From positions 1 to 51,482 of the forward strand of contig CAKPQL010000012.1 in NCBI GenBank assembly GCA_934178555.1: a stretch of DNA of 51,482 bases. Reading direction: 5' to 3'. This stretch comes from an uncultured Clostridia bacterium (lineage in GTDB: Bacteria > Bacillota > Clostridia > TANB77 > CAG-508). Positions within the stretch are counted from its first letter, which is position 1, and each line of letters begins with the position of its first letter. Under the pieces are notes generated by a model. The model did not search any database. It had not been told where the DNA came from and saw nothing but the letters and a program-made list of their open reading frames with translations. The position numbers were made by a program, and so were the translations under genes. Below, one piece after another: positions 16,715 through 31,700 of this stretch.

Positions 16715-19700
16715 ATGAAAAACACATCAAAATCAAAATTAAAAATTGTAATGGGATTAATAATATTAATTTGTTTGTTGATAATAAGTTTTATATACGT
16801 TAAATCAAAACAAAATAATAGCATTATTAAACAAGAGCAACTAAATAATTTACAAGCAGTACAAGAACCACAAACAACTGTCCCAGATGGATATATAGGA
16901 ATATATACAATTCAACAATTAACTCAAATTGGGATAGATGGAGACTTAACTGCTAATTACATATTGATGAATGATTTTGATTTAAATGGTGTAGAATGGA
17001 ATATTATAGGAAAATCTTTAACATATCCATTTACAGGTTCATTTGATGGAAACGGATATAAAATAACAGGATTAAATATAGAATCATATAATCAATATGT
17101 AGGATTATTTGGAGCTATAAATGGTGGAACAGTAAAGAATTTAACATTAGAAAATGCAAACATAGTAAGTAAAACTGCTAATACTTGTGTAGGAGGAGTA
17201 GTAGGATATATAGTAAATGGAAAAATAGAAAATGTAAGCATAACAGGAACAAGTAATATAGAAAATACAGAAAATGCTAGTGGTACAATAGATATAGGAG
17301 GAATAGTAGGATATGCATATAGAAATGTAGACAGTAGTGCAAACAGTATAACAAATGTATATTCAACAGGAGATATAAACGTAACAGCAGGTAGAAATGT
17401 GTATGCAGGAGGAATTGCTGGAAGGATAGATATGAAATATCCTAGTTATTATTTAGGAGTAACAAAAGCATATTCAACAGGAAATATAAATGTAACAACA
17501 AGTGGAGTTGTGTATGCAGGAGGATTGATTGGTAGAGCAGGACATTATTATAGAGGGTCAACTACATCATACTATTATGATTCTAAAATAACAGATGCAT
17601 ATTCAACAGGAGAAGTAAATGCAAATTCAACAAGTGGAGATGTGTATGCAGGAGGATTAATTGGTTGGGTATGTGGAGACATAACAAATACATATGCAGT
17701 AGGGAAAGTAACAGTGTCAAGTTCAGGAACTAAATATATAGGAGGATTAATAGGAGATGCAGAGAAAGGAACAACAGTAACAAGTTCATACTGGAGCCCA
17801 GAAACAACAGGACAAACAATAAGTGCAGGAACAGAAAAACCATTATTATTTCAACAAATGATGCAAGCAAATCCTTACGAAAATTGGGACTTTACAAACA
17901 CATGGGAAATAGACGAAGGAAATACATTACCATATTTGAAGGGATTACAAAAACCAGAGCAAGTAAATAAAACAAACTATACATATACAACATATGAAGG
18001 AGAAGGAACAGAAGAGAATCCATATATAATAGAAACAGAGGAACAATTACAAGGAATGCAACTGGGAATAAGTGCGCATTATAGATTAGGAAATGACATA
18101 GTAATACAAAACATAGATAATTTTGAAGTTATAGGAAAATCTTTAACATATCCATTTACAGGTTCATTTGATGGAAACGGATATAAAATAACAGGATTAA
18201 ATATAGAATCATATAATCAATATGTAGGATTATTTGGATATATAAGTGGAGGAACAGTAAAGAATTTAACATTAGAAAATGCAAACATAGTAAGTAAAAC
18301 TGCTAATACTTATGTAGGAGGAGTAGTAGGATATATAGTAAATGGAACAATAGAAAATGTAAGTATAACAGGAACAAGTAATGTAGCATATATAACAAAA
18401 GCATTTGATACATATATAGGAGGAATAGTAGGATATATAGATGGAACAACAATAAATAATAGTTATTCAACAGGAAAAGTAGAGGTAGAAACAACAAATG
18501 GAGATGTGTATGCAGGAGGAATAGTAGGATATGCATATAGAAGTGTAGCAAGTAGTATAGATAGTATAACAAATGTATACTCAACTGGAGATATAAATGT
18601 AACAGCAGATGAAGTTGTATATGCAGGAGGAATAGCTGGATGCATAGATATGAAATATCCTAGTTATTATTTAGGAGTAACAAAAGCATATTCAACAGGA
18701 AATATAAATGTAACAACAAGTGGAGTTGTGTATGCAGGAGGATTGATTGGTAGAGCAGGACATTATTATAGAGGGTCAACTACATCATACTATTATGATT
18801 CTAAAATAACAGATGCATATTCAACAGGAGAAGTAAATGCAAATTCAACAAGTGGAGATGTGTATGCAGGAGGATTAATTGGTTGGGTATGTGGAGACAT
18901 AACAAATACATATGCAGTAGGGAAAGTAACAGTGTCAAGTTCAGGAACTAAATATATAGGAGGATTAATAGGAGATGCAGAGAAAGGAACAACAGTAACA
19001 AGTTCATACTGGAGCCCAGAAACAACAGGACAAACAATAAGTGCAGGAACAGAACAATCATTATTATTTCAACAAATGATACAAGCAAATCCTTATGAAA
19101 ATTGGGACTTTACAGATATATGGGAAATAGAAGAAGGAAATACATTACCATATTTAAAAGATTTACAAAAACCAGAGCAGGTAAATGAAATAAATTACAC
19201 ATATACAATATATGAAGGAGAAGGAACAGAGGAAAATCCATATATAATAGAAACAGAGGAACAATTACAAGGAATGAGAAATATTCCATATGCACATTAT
19301 AAATTAGGAAATGATATAGTTATAACAGAAAATTTTGAACCAATAGGTGGAAATGAAAATACAGCATTTACAGGAACCTTAGATGGGGCAGGATATACAA
19401 TAATAGGATTAGATATAGAATCAGATAATCAATATGTAGGATTATTTGGATATATAAGTGGAGGAACAGTAAAGAATTTAATATTAGAAAATATAAATAT
19501 AAATAAAACTTATACAAATACAACTAATGCGTATTATATTGGTGGAATTGCAGGATACATAAAAAATGGAGTTATACATAATGTAGAAATAATAGATGAA
19601 AATAGCAAAATAATAGCTGAAACAAAAAACAATGTATATATAGGAGGAATAGTAGGATATAGAGATGCAGGAACTATATATAGTACATATTCTGTAGCTT

Positions 19701-22700
19701 ATATAAATGCAACTTCAACAAGTGGAACTATATATGCAGGAGGATTAATTGGGTATACAACACAAAATGCATCTATAAATATAGTATATTCAACAGGAAC
19801 AGTAGATGTAACTTCAACAAGTGGAACTATATATGCAGGAGGATTAATTGGGTATGCTTGTAGTAATTCATATAATACATATTCAACAAGCAATGTAGAA
19901 ACTTCAACAAAGGGAACTATATATGCAGGAGGACTAATTGGGTATGCTAATTCTATAAGTATTGGAAACGCATATGCAGTAGGAAAAGTTGATGTTACAG
20001 GAAGTGGAACAAAATCTGCAGGAGGCTTAATAGGTGGAGGAAAGGCAACAGTAACAAGTTCATATTGGAGCCCAGAAACAACAGGACAATTAATAAGTGT
20101 AGGAGCAGCAAAACCATTGTTATTACAACAAATGATAAAAGCAAATCCTTACGAAAATTGGGACTTTATAGACATATGGACAATAGAGGAAGGAAACACA
20201 TTACCATATTTAAAAGATTTACAAAAACCAGAGCAGGTAAATGAAATAAATTACACATATATAACATATGAAGGAGAAGGAACAGAAGAGAATCCATATA
20301 TAATAGAAACAGAAGAACAGCTGCAAGGAATAAAGAATGGTCCATCTGGATATTATAAACTAGGAAATAACATAGAAATAACAGAGAATTTTGAACCAAT
20401 AGGTGGAAATGAAAATACAGCATTTACAGGAACCTTAGATGGAGCAGGATATAAAATAATAGGATTAAATATTGATTCGGATAATCAGTGTGTAGGATTA
20501 TTTGGATATATAAGTGGAGGAACAGTAAAGAATTTAATTTTAGAAAATGCAACAGTAAAAAGCCAATATACGTCTAGTACAAATTATTATGCTTATGTTG
20601 GAGGAGTAGTAGGATATATAACAAATGGAACAATAAAAAACGTAAACATAATAGGGACAAGTGTTGTAAAAGCAGAGAAAGGATATGTAAAAATAGGAGG
20701 AATAGCAGGACATATAGATGCAGGAACTATAGATAATGCATATTCTGTAGCTTCTATAAATGCAACTTCAACGAGTGGAGTTGTATATGCAGGAGGAATA
20801 GCTGGATATACAAACAATTCGTCTATAAGTAAAGTATATTCAACAGGAACAATAAATGCAAATTCAACAAGTGGAAGCATATATGCTGGAGGATTAATTG
20901 GTGAGGCTTATAACTCAGAAATTAACAATGTATATTCAACAGGAGATATAAATGTAAATTCAACAAGTGGAAATGTAGGGGCAGGAGGATTAATTGGTTG
21001 GGCGTTTAGATATTCAGGAAAGTTATTAAGTATTGAAAATGCATATGCAGTAGGAAAAGTTGCTGTTATAGGAAATGGAACAAAATCTATAGGAGGCTTA
21101 ATAGGATGTGCAACGGGAGTACCAGCAGTAACAAGTTCATACTGGAGCCCAGAAACAACAGGACAATTAATAAGTGTAGGAGCAGAACAACCATTATTAT
21201 TACAACAAATGATACAAGCAAGTTCATTCGAAAATTGGGACTTTACAGACATATGGACAATTGAAGAAGGAAAAACTTTACCATATTTGCGTAATATGGT
21301 AAAACCAGAACAAGTAAATGCTAGTAATTATACATATGTAGTGTATGAAGGAAATGGAACAGAAGAAGATCCATACATAATAAGAACACAAGAACAATTA
21401 CAGGGAATGAAAAATATTCCATATGCACATTATAAATTAGGAAATGATATAGTTATAAATAAAAACTTTGAACCAATAGGACTAAATGCAAAAACAGCAT
21501 TTACAGGAAATTTGGATGGAGACGGAAAAACTATAAGTAATTTAAGTATAGAATCAGATAATCAGTATACAGGATTATTTGGATATATAAGTGGAGGAAC
21601 AGTAAAGAATTTAACTATAGAGAACGCAAATATAGTAAATACATATGGTGCTAATAATAGTGGTTCTGCATGTGTAGGTACAGTAGCAGGATATATAATA
21701 AATGGAACAATAGAAAATGTTGGAATAACAGGTATAAGTAGTGTAGAAAATAAAGTAGGAATTAATATTTTTATTGGTGGCTTAGTTGGTTTGGCTACAG
21801 ATAATACACAAATAAAAAGAGTGTATTCAAATGCAATGGTAAATACAAATGTAACAGGATTAGTGCGTGCAGGAGGATTAATTGGTGGGGCTAATAAAAC
21901 AAGTTCATCAGCAAGTTTTGCATGTAATATAGAAAAAGCATATTCAACTGGTGAAATAAATGTAGAAACTAAATCAACTAATCACTCATATGTAGGAGGA
22001 TTTGGCGGAACTATATCTGATTCAAATATAAGTAATGTGTTTTCAACAGGAGCAGTAAATGCAACAATTAAATCAACTATTATGCATTTAGGAGGTTTAT
22101 TTGGGGGTATATCTATTGGTTCAAAAATAGAAAATGCATATGCAGTAGGAAAAGTTGCTGTTACAGGAAGTGGAACAAAATATGTAGGAGGCTTAATAGG
22201 AACGAAAGCAAGTGATACAACAGTAACACAAAGTTATTGGAGCCCTAAAACTACAAACCAAAGTATATCTGATGGCGGAACAGAAAAGAGTATACAAGAG
22301 TTATTATATCAAACAGGATATGAAGATAATTGGGATTTTGATTCTATATGGACAATTGAACCAAATGGAGAAAGTTTAGCATATTTAAAAGATTTGCCTA
22401 TGCCTGATGGTATAATGAAAGATGAGCTAGATTTTGAAACAAGAGTATCTGTAAAAATTACAGATACCAATAAAAAAGCTTTATATGGAGCCCAATTTAT
22501 TGTAAAGGATGCTTCAGGAAATCCTGCAACAAATTCAGAAGGAAATTTAATAGGAGAATTAACAACAAATAAAAATGGAACAGCATATATATTAAATTTA
22601 ATTCCAGGAACATATAGCGTACAGGAAACAATTGCACCTGCTTCATATATAATTAATAGCAATACATATAACTTTACACTTACAGATGAAGGAAAAACGG

Positions 22701-25700
22701 TTGATGCAAGTGGAAATGAAATGAACTTAATTATAGAAAATGAGCAATTGAAGATAGAGGTATATAACAAAGATAAAGAAACAAATGAAGTAATAGTTGG
22801 AGCAAAAATTGGTTTATATAATTTAGACGGAAGTAGAGTTTTAGGAATAGACGGAAATAATGTTGAGGCAATAACAGATAGTGATGGAAAGGCTACTTTA
22901 AATAAGATGGTTGCTGGAACTTATAAATATAAAGTAATTAAACCAGCTGCTGGATATAAAGCAAATTCAAATGAATATACTGTAACTATTTTAGATGATG
23001 GAACTGTTAGTTTTGGAGAAAATAATAATGGAGTAATAGAAGATGTAAAAATTGGATTAAAAGGAATGCAGATAGAAGTTGTAGATAAAGATAATCCTGA
23101 TGTAAAAATACAAAATGCAAGATTAGAAATATCACAAACTGATTTAAGTAATTCAGAAATTAAATATTACAGCGAAGATTTATATACGGATTCAAATGGA
23201 ATAGTAAGTATTAATGAAGAAGAAATAAGAGCTTTTGGTAATATGCTTTTAGAATTGGAAGCGTTTGAAGTTCCTTTAGGATATAAAACAATTCAAACAA
23301 AAGCTATAGGATTTAAGAATAATTCAACTAATGGAATAACATTAAATAATAATATTACTTCTGATGATGTTGTAGTAACTATAGATAATACAACAGATAT
23401 GATATATGTACGATTATTTGCTACAAGAGATACTGTAAATATGAAAGTAAGTGTAGTAGATGCAAATAATACTAATATTGTTTTAGGTAATGCTAAAGTT
23501 TCTGTTAAAGATTCTATTGATTATACAACTAGTGGAACAACAAGCATAATGGATAATTTGGTATTAAATCCTACGAAGGGAACAAGTGGAACTACAACAT
23601 ATAATATAAAAGTCGAAAATTCTCCTTTAGGATATGTAGATAATTTAGTTCAAAATATTACTGTAAGTTTTGATAGTAAAGGTAATATTATAAATGCATC
23701 TAGCTTAGATGACATGGAGCTTGCTTTTACAGAAGATGAATTAAGTGTAAAATTAAAACTTGCAAGAAATGCTGTATTTGATAAAGCATATATAATTTTA
23801 TCTGAAAAAGATAATACAAGTAATGTTTTAAAAGGTGCAGAATATAGTATATCTATGACAAGTGATGATGGCTTTGAGGCACTACTTACAGATGTAACTG
23901 ATATGTATGGAAAAATAAATGTAGAATTTTATGGAAATGAGAATATTTCTATAGGAATAAAACAAAACAGTGCAGTAAGTGGATATAAGATAGATAAAGA
24001 GGAAAAAACAGTTGTATTAGATAGAGTAGAAGATATATTACAATTAAATAATGAATTATGCTCTGGAAATATGAGTATTTATAATGTGGATAACGAATTA
24101 TATATAGAACTTACAAATGAAAGAAAGACACCAAATAATATATTGAATATACAAGCTGTATATGACAAAGATAGAGATATAAAACTACAAAATATACCAT
24201 TTACAATAACAGCAGATTCATATGAGTTTAGTGGTATTACAGATATTAATGGAAATTTAGAAGTATCAAATATTTTAGCTAAAGCTAATGAAACATATAC
24301 ATATACTGTAACTTTAGGTAGTTTGCCAAGTATTGCATATGAAGAAAGGATAAACCAATTTAAAATTAATATAACTTTTGATGAATTGGGATATATTTCT
24401 AAAGTAAATTTAGTAGAAGATTCAGAATTTGTAAGTACAACTTGTGAGAGTAAAGAAAATGACGAAAATATTAATTATATTGCTAATGTACAAGTAGATT
24501 TAGGATATAAAAATAATATGAGTTTATACATTATAAAAGAAGACGAAAAAACAAGTAATAGAGTTGAAGGTATAGGATATGAAGTAACATTAAAAATGCG
24601 TGATAGTTCTACAGGAAAAACTTTAGTTTCAAAAGTTCAAAAGAAAACAGATAGTAATGGACAATTTGCAATAACTGTGCCTATAGGTTCAGAAAATGAT
24701 TCTTTAACAATAGAATTAAAAGAATTAAGTACACTATCTAAATATATAATAAATAGAAATAAAAGAACGGTGGTTTTAGATGTTAATAGCAATGGAGTAT
24801 ATGAGTTAAGAAATTCTAGCACAGAAGATATAACTGTAGATTTATCTAATCAAACTGCAACAAAACCTTATATAGCATTAACGGAGAAAGCTAAATTAAA
24901 AGTAAACTCAACTGCTAAAACGGAGTTGAATTTGAATTTAGATGTAAGTAATCTTTTAGGTGCAAAATTAGGTGGATTAAAATATGATATATATGAATAT
25001 AAAGAGAATTTAGAAATTTATACACATAAATATTCAATAATAACAGATACATCAGGAAAAGCTACACAGAATATAAACATTGAAAATGCAGGAGTATATA
25101 CGTTTAAAATATATCAACAAAATGAAATTCCAGGACATTCAAAAGTAAATTGTGTAACTGTACGTATAAGATACGAAGTTGTAGACGGCGAAATGAAATG
25201 TCAATCATTTATTATAATAAAAGGAAATGAATATGTACTAAGAAAAGAAACTAAAGAAATTGAATCAGATAATTGCTACAGATATGATATGAATTTATAT
25301 TTAATAAATAATTTTGTATCAACTCAGATTCCAAACGAAACAGAGGAAAAACCAGATGTAGAACCAGTAGAAAATGCAAAAACTTGTTATATAAGACTAG
25401 AAAAGGCAGGAACTACGAATAATTATATGTTGCCAAATGCAGTATATACGGCTGTTATAACTTATTCAAATGGTTCAAAAGAAGTAAAAAATATAAAAAC
25501 AAATCTATATGGAATAGCAATATTAAACAATATTTATTTAGATGGAGCTATAAGTATTGAATTAAAAGAAACTTCAGCTCCTGCAGGATATGAATTAGAT
25601 AATAACACATATACTATAAATATAGTTGGAAACCAAACAAATGGATTAACAGAGGTAATGCCAAGTACTACATCTACTGTAGCAGGTATGGAATGTACAA

Positions 25701-28700
25701 GAAATGGCAGAGAAATTCGTGTAAAATTAAAGGATAAAAAGAAACCTAGTACAGTAAAAATAAATAATAGTAAGTATTTCTTGGACTTAAATTTATATAA
25801 AGAGGATGATAGTATTCCAAATATGCTTATCAATGGTGCCATTTTTAAAGTTGTTGTAAAAATTGGAGATAGTGAGTTATTTAATAAAAATATAGCTATA
25901 AAAAATGGAAATTATAAAGAAAGTAGAATTGCTATACCAAGAGAGTTAGAAGGAAAAGAAGGAACAATAGAAATTACTGAAATTGTTGCACCAGATAAAT
26001 ATGAATTAGATGAAGAAACAAAAACAATAAAATTTAATATAGCAGATGGAAAAATCAAATATACAACTGATAATAATGATATAAAGGTAACAAGTGGTTC
26101 ATATAATAGTAATGTTTTCCATAGAATTAACGTAGTTTTAAAGAATAAATTGAAAAATTTTGCGTTAATAATAAATAAGGTAGACAAAGATAATAACACA
26201 ATAAGTTTGAATGGAAGTAGTTTCAGAATAGAAACGACAGGAGATTCTTTAAAGACAATGGACATTACTAACAAAGGAACTAATATTGTTTTCCCAAAAG
26301 GCGGAACGAACGAAACAGTAAGGTATAAGATAACAGAAACAAAAGCAGGAAATGGATATAAAAAGTTAGATAAACCTATATTGATAGATGTAACTTTTGA
26401 TGAATCTGGTAATGTTTCAAATGCAGAAACTGTAGTACAAGAAGGCTATGACTCAAGTAGTGTAGTAGAAATAAATAAAAGTGATAAATTAATAGGATTA
26501 AAAATAACAAATAAAGCAAAGAAATATATTAATGGTGTAGAGATTGATGATGATGGCGGAGAAACTATTAATCCAGATAAATATACAATTGTATTTGTAA
26601 CTAAAGATAAAAATAATACAAATAAAATAATAGATGGTTTATATAATGTAAGTTTAATTGCTTCAAATGGTGTAAGTAAAAACTTTAGCGTAGGAACTAA
26701 TAGAATTGTAGAATATAATACTTACGGAGATATTGAAATAGGCTTTGAGCAAGTAACTGTAAAAAGTGGATATATATTAGATGGAGAACAAAAAAGCTTA
26801 GTAATAAATAGAACAGATGATAATACATTAAGCTTTGTAGAGAAAAATGGAGAATTTGATTATTACATAAATGATACGACTAAAGTTATAACTATAACTA
26901 ATTATAATGAAACTGATATTGCTCCATTAAATTTAACATTGGAGACAGAGGCTAAATATCAAGGATTAGAATTTGATGTAACATCTGTGATAAATGATAA
27001 TAAGAGTTTAATTACTAATATAAATGGTATAGCAAGTACATCATTGAATGAACCAGATATTACAAGTGTTGAATATACTATAAAATCAAACAATATGCCT
27101 AAGGATTGTATGGATATTCCAGATATAAAAATGGTAATAGACTATGATTCAGATAATTTAATAAAAAGTGCTAAAATAACTGAAGGTCAAAAGAATGCTG
27201 AAATAATAGGAGAATATGTAGGAAAAAGATACATAAGAGTAAAGATAAATATAAAAGAGGCTTATGAGGATCCAGAAGATAGCAGCAAAAAGCCTGTTGA
27301 AGAAGCACCAAAAGAATACAGATATGATATTATATATGTAAAACAAGATGAACAGGATGGATATATAAGATTAGAAAATGTAGAATTTGAAATAGATATA
27401 ACAAAAGAAACAGGAACACATAAAATACATAATGTAACAACAAATAAGTTTGGAGTTGCAAAGGATAGATATTTAACAACATATGGTGAAACAAAATATG
27501 TATTAAAAGAGTTATCAACTGTTGAAGGTTATGTATTGGACGAGCAACCAAAAACAATTGTTATAGGTAAAACAGATAAAAATGAAGCAAAACTTATTTC
27601 TGCATCTGATGGTTTAAATGTTATAATATCAGAAAAAAGTAAACAAATAAAAGTAATATTGAAAAATAAAGTAGATAGTGTTGGAGATGAAAACAATCCA
27701 GGATATGCAGGAATTGTAATAGAAAAAACAGATAGTGCAGATTCACTTGTTAAAATACCTAATGTAAATTTTGCTATACAAAGTGAAAACGGAGGTAAGG
27801 TATATTCTGCAACAACTAATGATGAAGGTTATACAAAGGTATTAATTCCATTGTTAAAAGAAAATACTGAAAGAACTTATATTATACGCGAAAATACAGT
27901 ACCTGATGGATATATACAATATACTGGCGATATTAAATTAAAAATAAAATATAATTCAGATGGAATAGAAAGTGCAAGCATTGTAGATGCTGCAACTGAT
28001 ACAAATGGTTCTATAATAGCAACAGTAACAAAAACAGAAGCAAATGAAGTAGGTTTGAGGATTACTAATGAACAAACAGAATATATTCCATCAAAAAATG
28101 AATTAAAGCCATATGATGTAAAAATTATAAAAGTAGATGAAAATGATATTGAAATAACAAAACAAGGAGCAAAATTAAAAGTAGATGTATCAAATACAGT
28201 TGGGGTAGAAGCTATTACAAAAACAGATGTAACAGATGAAAATGGAATTGTTTCAATAAATGGAATAAATGGTTTTGGTGATATAAGAATTGATATAACA
28301 GAATTAGAAGCACCAGAAAATATGAAATTGGAAACTGAAACAAAGTGGATTACATTACATAGAAGCGAAGAAACTGGAAGTATAACTCATACTGCGTCAA
28401 GCGACGTGTTCTATGATATAAACAATTCTGAAAGAATAGTAACCGTATATCTAACTAATAAATTAGATGATAATTTATTTACAATTGTTATGAATAAAAT
28501 AGATAGCAATGATGAGGGCATTGAAGGAGCAGAATTTGAAGTAACGTTACCAAATGGAGATAAAGTAGAAAGAATAGCATCTATAAAAACAGGTTTTGCT
28601 TGTATAACAGATTTAGAGATGCCAGAAGAAGCTGGAACTTATACATACACAATAAAAGAAACAAAGGCTCCAAAAGAATATAAATTACTAAAAGAAGAAA

Positions 28701-31700
28701 TCAATGTAAATATTACATTTGAATTAATAGAAGAAAAAATGTGCATTACAAAAGTAACTAAAGAATCAGATTTTTGTAAATTAATTAATACATCATATAT
28801 TAATTTAAGTGATGGACATATTAGTAAGTTAAAAACAGAAAATACAACTGGAGAGATAACAACAAAGAATTGTTTTGAGTTAGATATTATAAATGATAAG
28901 TTAGAACCAATAAGTTTAGAAATAGAAAAAGTAGATAAAGAAGATAATGATAAAAAGTTAAAGGGTGCTGCTTATAAAATAGAAATAAAAGATGTAGAAG
29001 AAGACAAAGTAATAAAAACAATAGATAGTACATTAGATAGTGCTGAAAATGGAATAGTAAGAGTTGACGAGTTAAGAGGTTCTGGAATATTGGAATTTAC
29101 TATTACAGAAATAAAATATCCTATAGGATATAAAGATGAAAATGATGGTGTTACAATAGTAAAAACTATTAAGATATCAAGAGACCAAATTGATGGAACA
29201 ATGACAGCAATAGATGGAATAGTACAAGAACAAATAGACAATGAAAATAGAGTAATAAAATTAAAAATAGAAAATGAATTAAAAGATGCAGAGTTTGAAT
29301 TAAAAATAAATAAAACAGATGAAGAGACAAACGAAAAATTAAGTAATGTTAAGTTTAAAGTAACAGCAGAGAACGAAGCAGGAGAAGCAATAAAAATAGC
29401 TATAAAAAATGGAGTAATTTTAGATAGTACAGAAATTACAACAGATAGTGATGGTGTTGCAAATTTAACTGGTATATTGGTTCCAAAACCAGAAGGTGTA
29501 TATATTTATACAGTAGAAGAAGTTGAAACTATAAAGGGATATAAAACAAATTATGAACCAATAAGAATAAAAATAACAACAGGAATAAATGATGAAGGTC
29601 TTTATGGAATATTAAATTCAGAGGTAATAAAAAAAGAAACATTAAAATATCCATTAGAAATAGTGGTAGCAAAAAATAATACAGAATTTAATACAAATAA
29701 TTTTAAAGAAGATTTAATTGCTCAACTACAAAAAGAAGGCGTTGATATTTCTAATATAAATATAGAAACTGTAAAAAAAGATAAAACATCAAGTAATTCA
29801 GCTGATGCAGAAACTATATTAAATACATGGGAACAAGTTGGACAAATAACATATACAGAAAATAATGTAACGTATGATAAATTATGGGAATTTAAAGATC
29901 AAAATGTAATATGCAAATATAATACTGATGATCTAACTGGATATGTTTTCCCAGGAGAGGGAGCTCAAGGTATATCACTTGAATATGATGCGACTTCTGA
30001 AAACGGTGATGATGATGCTTTTGGTGCAATTATAAGATATAATAAAAATGCAGACGGAACAGTTACAACATATGTATTTTCTCAGGCAAGAGATGTAAGA
30101 TATAATCCTGCTGATCCATGGGCAAATTATTATGGATTGTATAAAATAGAAAGTAAAGAATTTAAGTATCAAAATATTACATTATTAAAATCATGTTCAA
30201 AAGGATGGCTAAAAGATGAATATGCACATTATAAAATTGATGCAACAGGAAATACAATAAAAGTAAGTATGAATGGCGAGGAGATAATAAATTATACTGA
30301 TACAAGTAATCCTATAGAAAGCGGTAGTTATGGATTCTTTAGCTTTAGTCAAGCAAATACTAAATTTAAAAACATAACTGCAATAACTACAAACTATGAT
30401 TCTATGTCATATGATACTGTAAACAATGAATATGAGTGGGACAAAGATAGCTTACACTGCGTAATAAATATAAGTGATTTTATGGAAGACCCATTTAATA
30501 GTGAAAATATTGATAAAACAGTAAGTAAAAGTATAAATAACGAATTAACTTATATTGGATTAGGTACAGACAATAATAAAAAACAATATTTGAATTATAT
30601 AGAAAAGAATGACAACAATGGAACTTTTATAGATAATAAAAATTATGATAAGTCAATAGTACAAGTTGCAGAATATATAAATGTATTATTAAATGCAAAA
30701 AATAAAATTAAATATCCAAATGTATCAATTTACAAAACTGTTGAAGATATAGCAAAAGAGAAAATAACAGTAGATTTATCTAACGAAAAGATAGAACCTT
30801 TTGATGTACAAATAATTGCAAAAGATATTGATAATGAAAACGCAGATTTATCAGGAATATCATATAAAGTAAAAGTAACAAATATTGAAACAAATACTGT
30901 AGTAAAAGAAATAGAAAATACTGGACTAACAGAGCAAAATGGAATTTTAAATATAGAAGATATTTCTGGAGTAGGAAAATTCAAAATAGAAATAGAAAGA
31001 ATAACAGTACCAAATGGATATAAAGAGGATGTTAATAAAAACACAATATTATATATAATAAGAGATGACAAAACAGGAATTATAAATGTAGCACAAGAAA
31101 GCAGTGAAAAAAATGCGGAAATAGATAATAAAAATAGAATAGTAAAAATAACAATAGAAAATGAATTAAAAGATGGAGAACTAAATATAACAATAAATAA
31201 AGTAAAAGAAGATGGAACTGCTTTACAAGGTGCAACATTTAGTATAATAAAAGTAGAAAATGACAAAACACAAACTAAAGAAGATTTTGGAGTAACTAAT
31301 GCATTAGGAAAAGTAAGTAAAAAGATAGTTTTACCAAAGACTACAAGAGAATTTACCTATATATTAAAAGAAACAGGAGCACCTAAGGGATATAAAATAG
31401 CAGAAGATAATACTATAAAAATAAGTACTGGTATAAGAGATGATGGAAGTTATGGACCAGTAAGTGTAACTTTAAATGATAAAACGCAAAATATAACAAA
31501 TGATCAATTAGATGTAAAAATAGTAAATGAAGAAATAGAAGGATTTAGGCTAGAGATAACAACAGTAAATAAAGATAATACAGAGCAAAAATTAAGTGGT
31601 GCAAAATATAAGATAGTAGTAAAAGATTTAGAAGAAAACAAAGTAATAAAAACGATAGAAAGCACAGAAGTAAGTAATGTATTAGGAAAAATATTAACAG

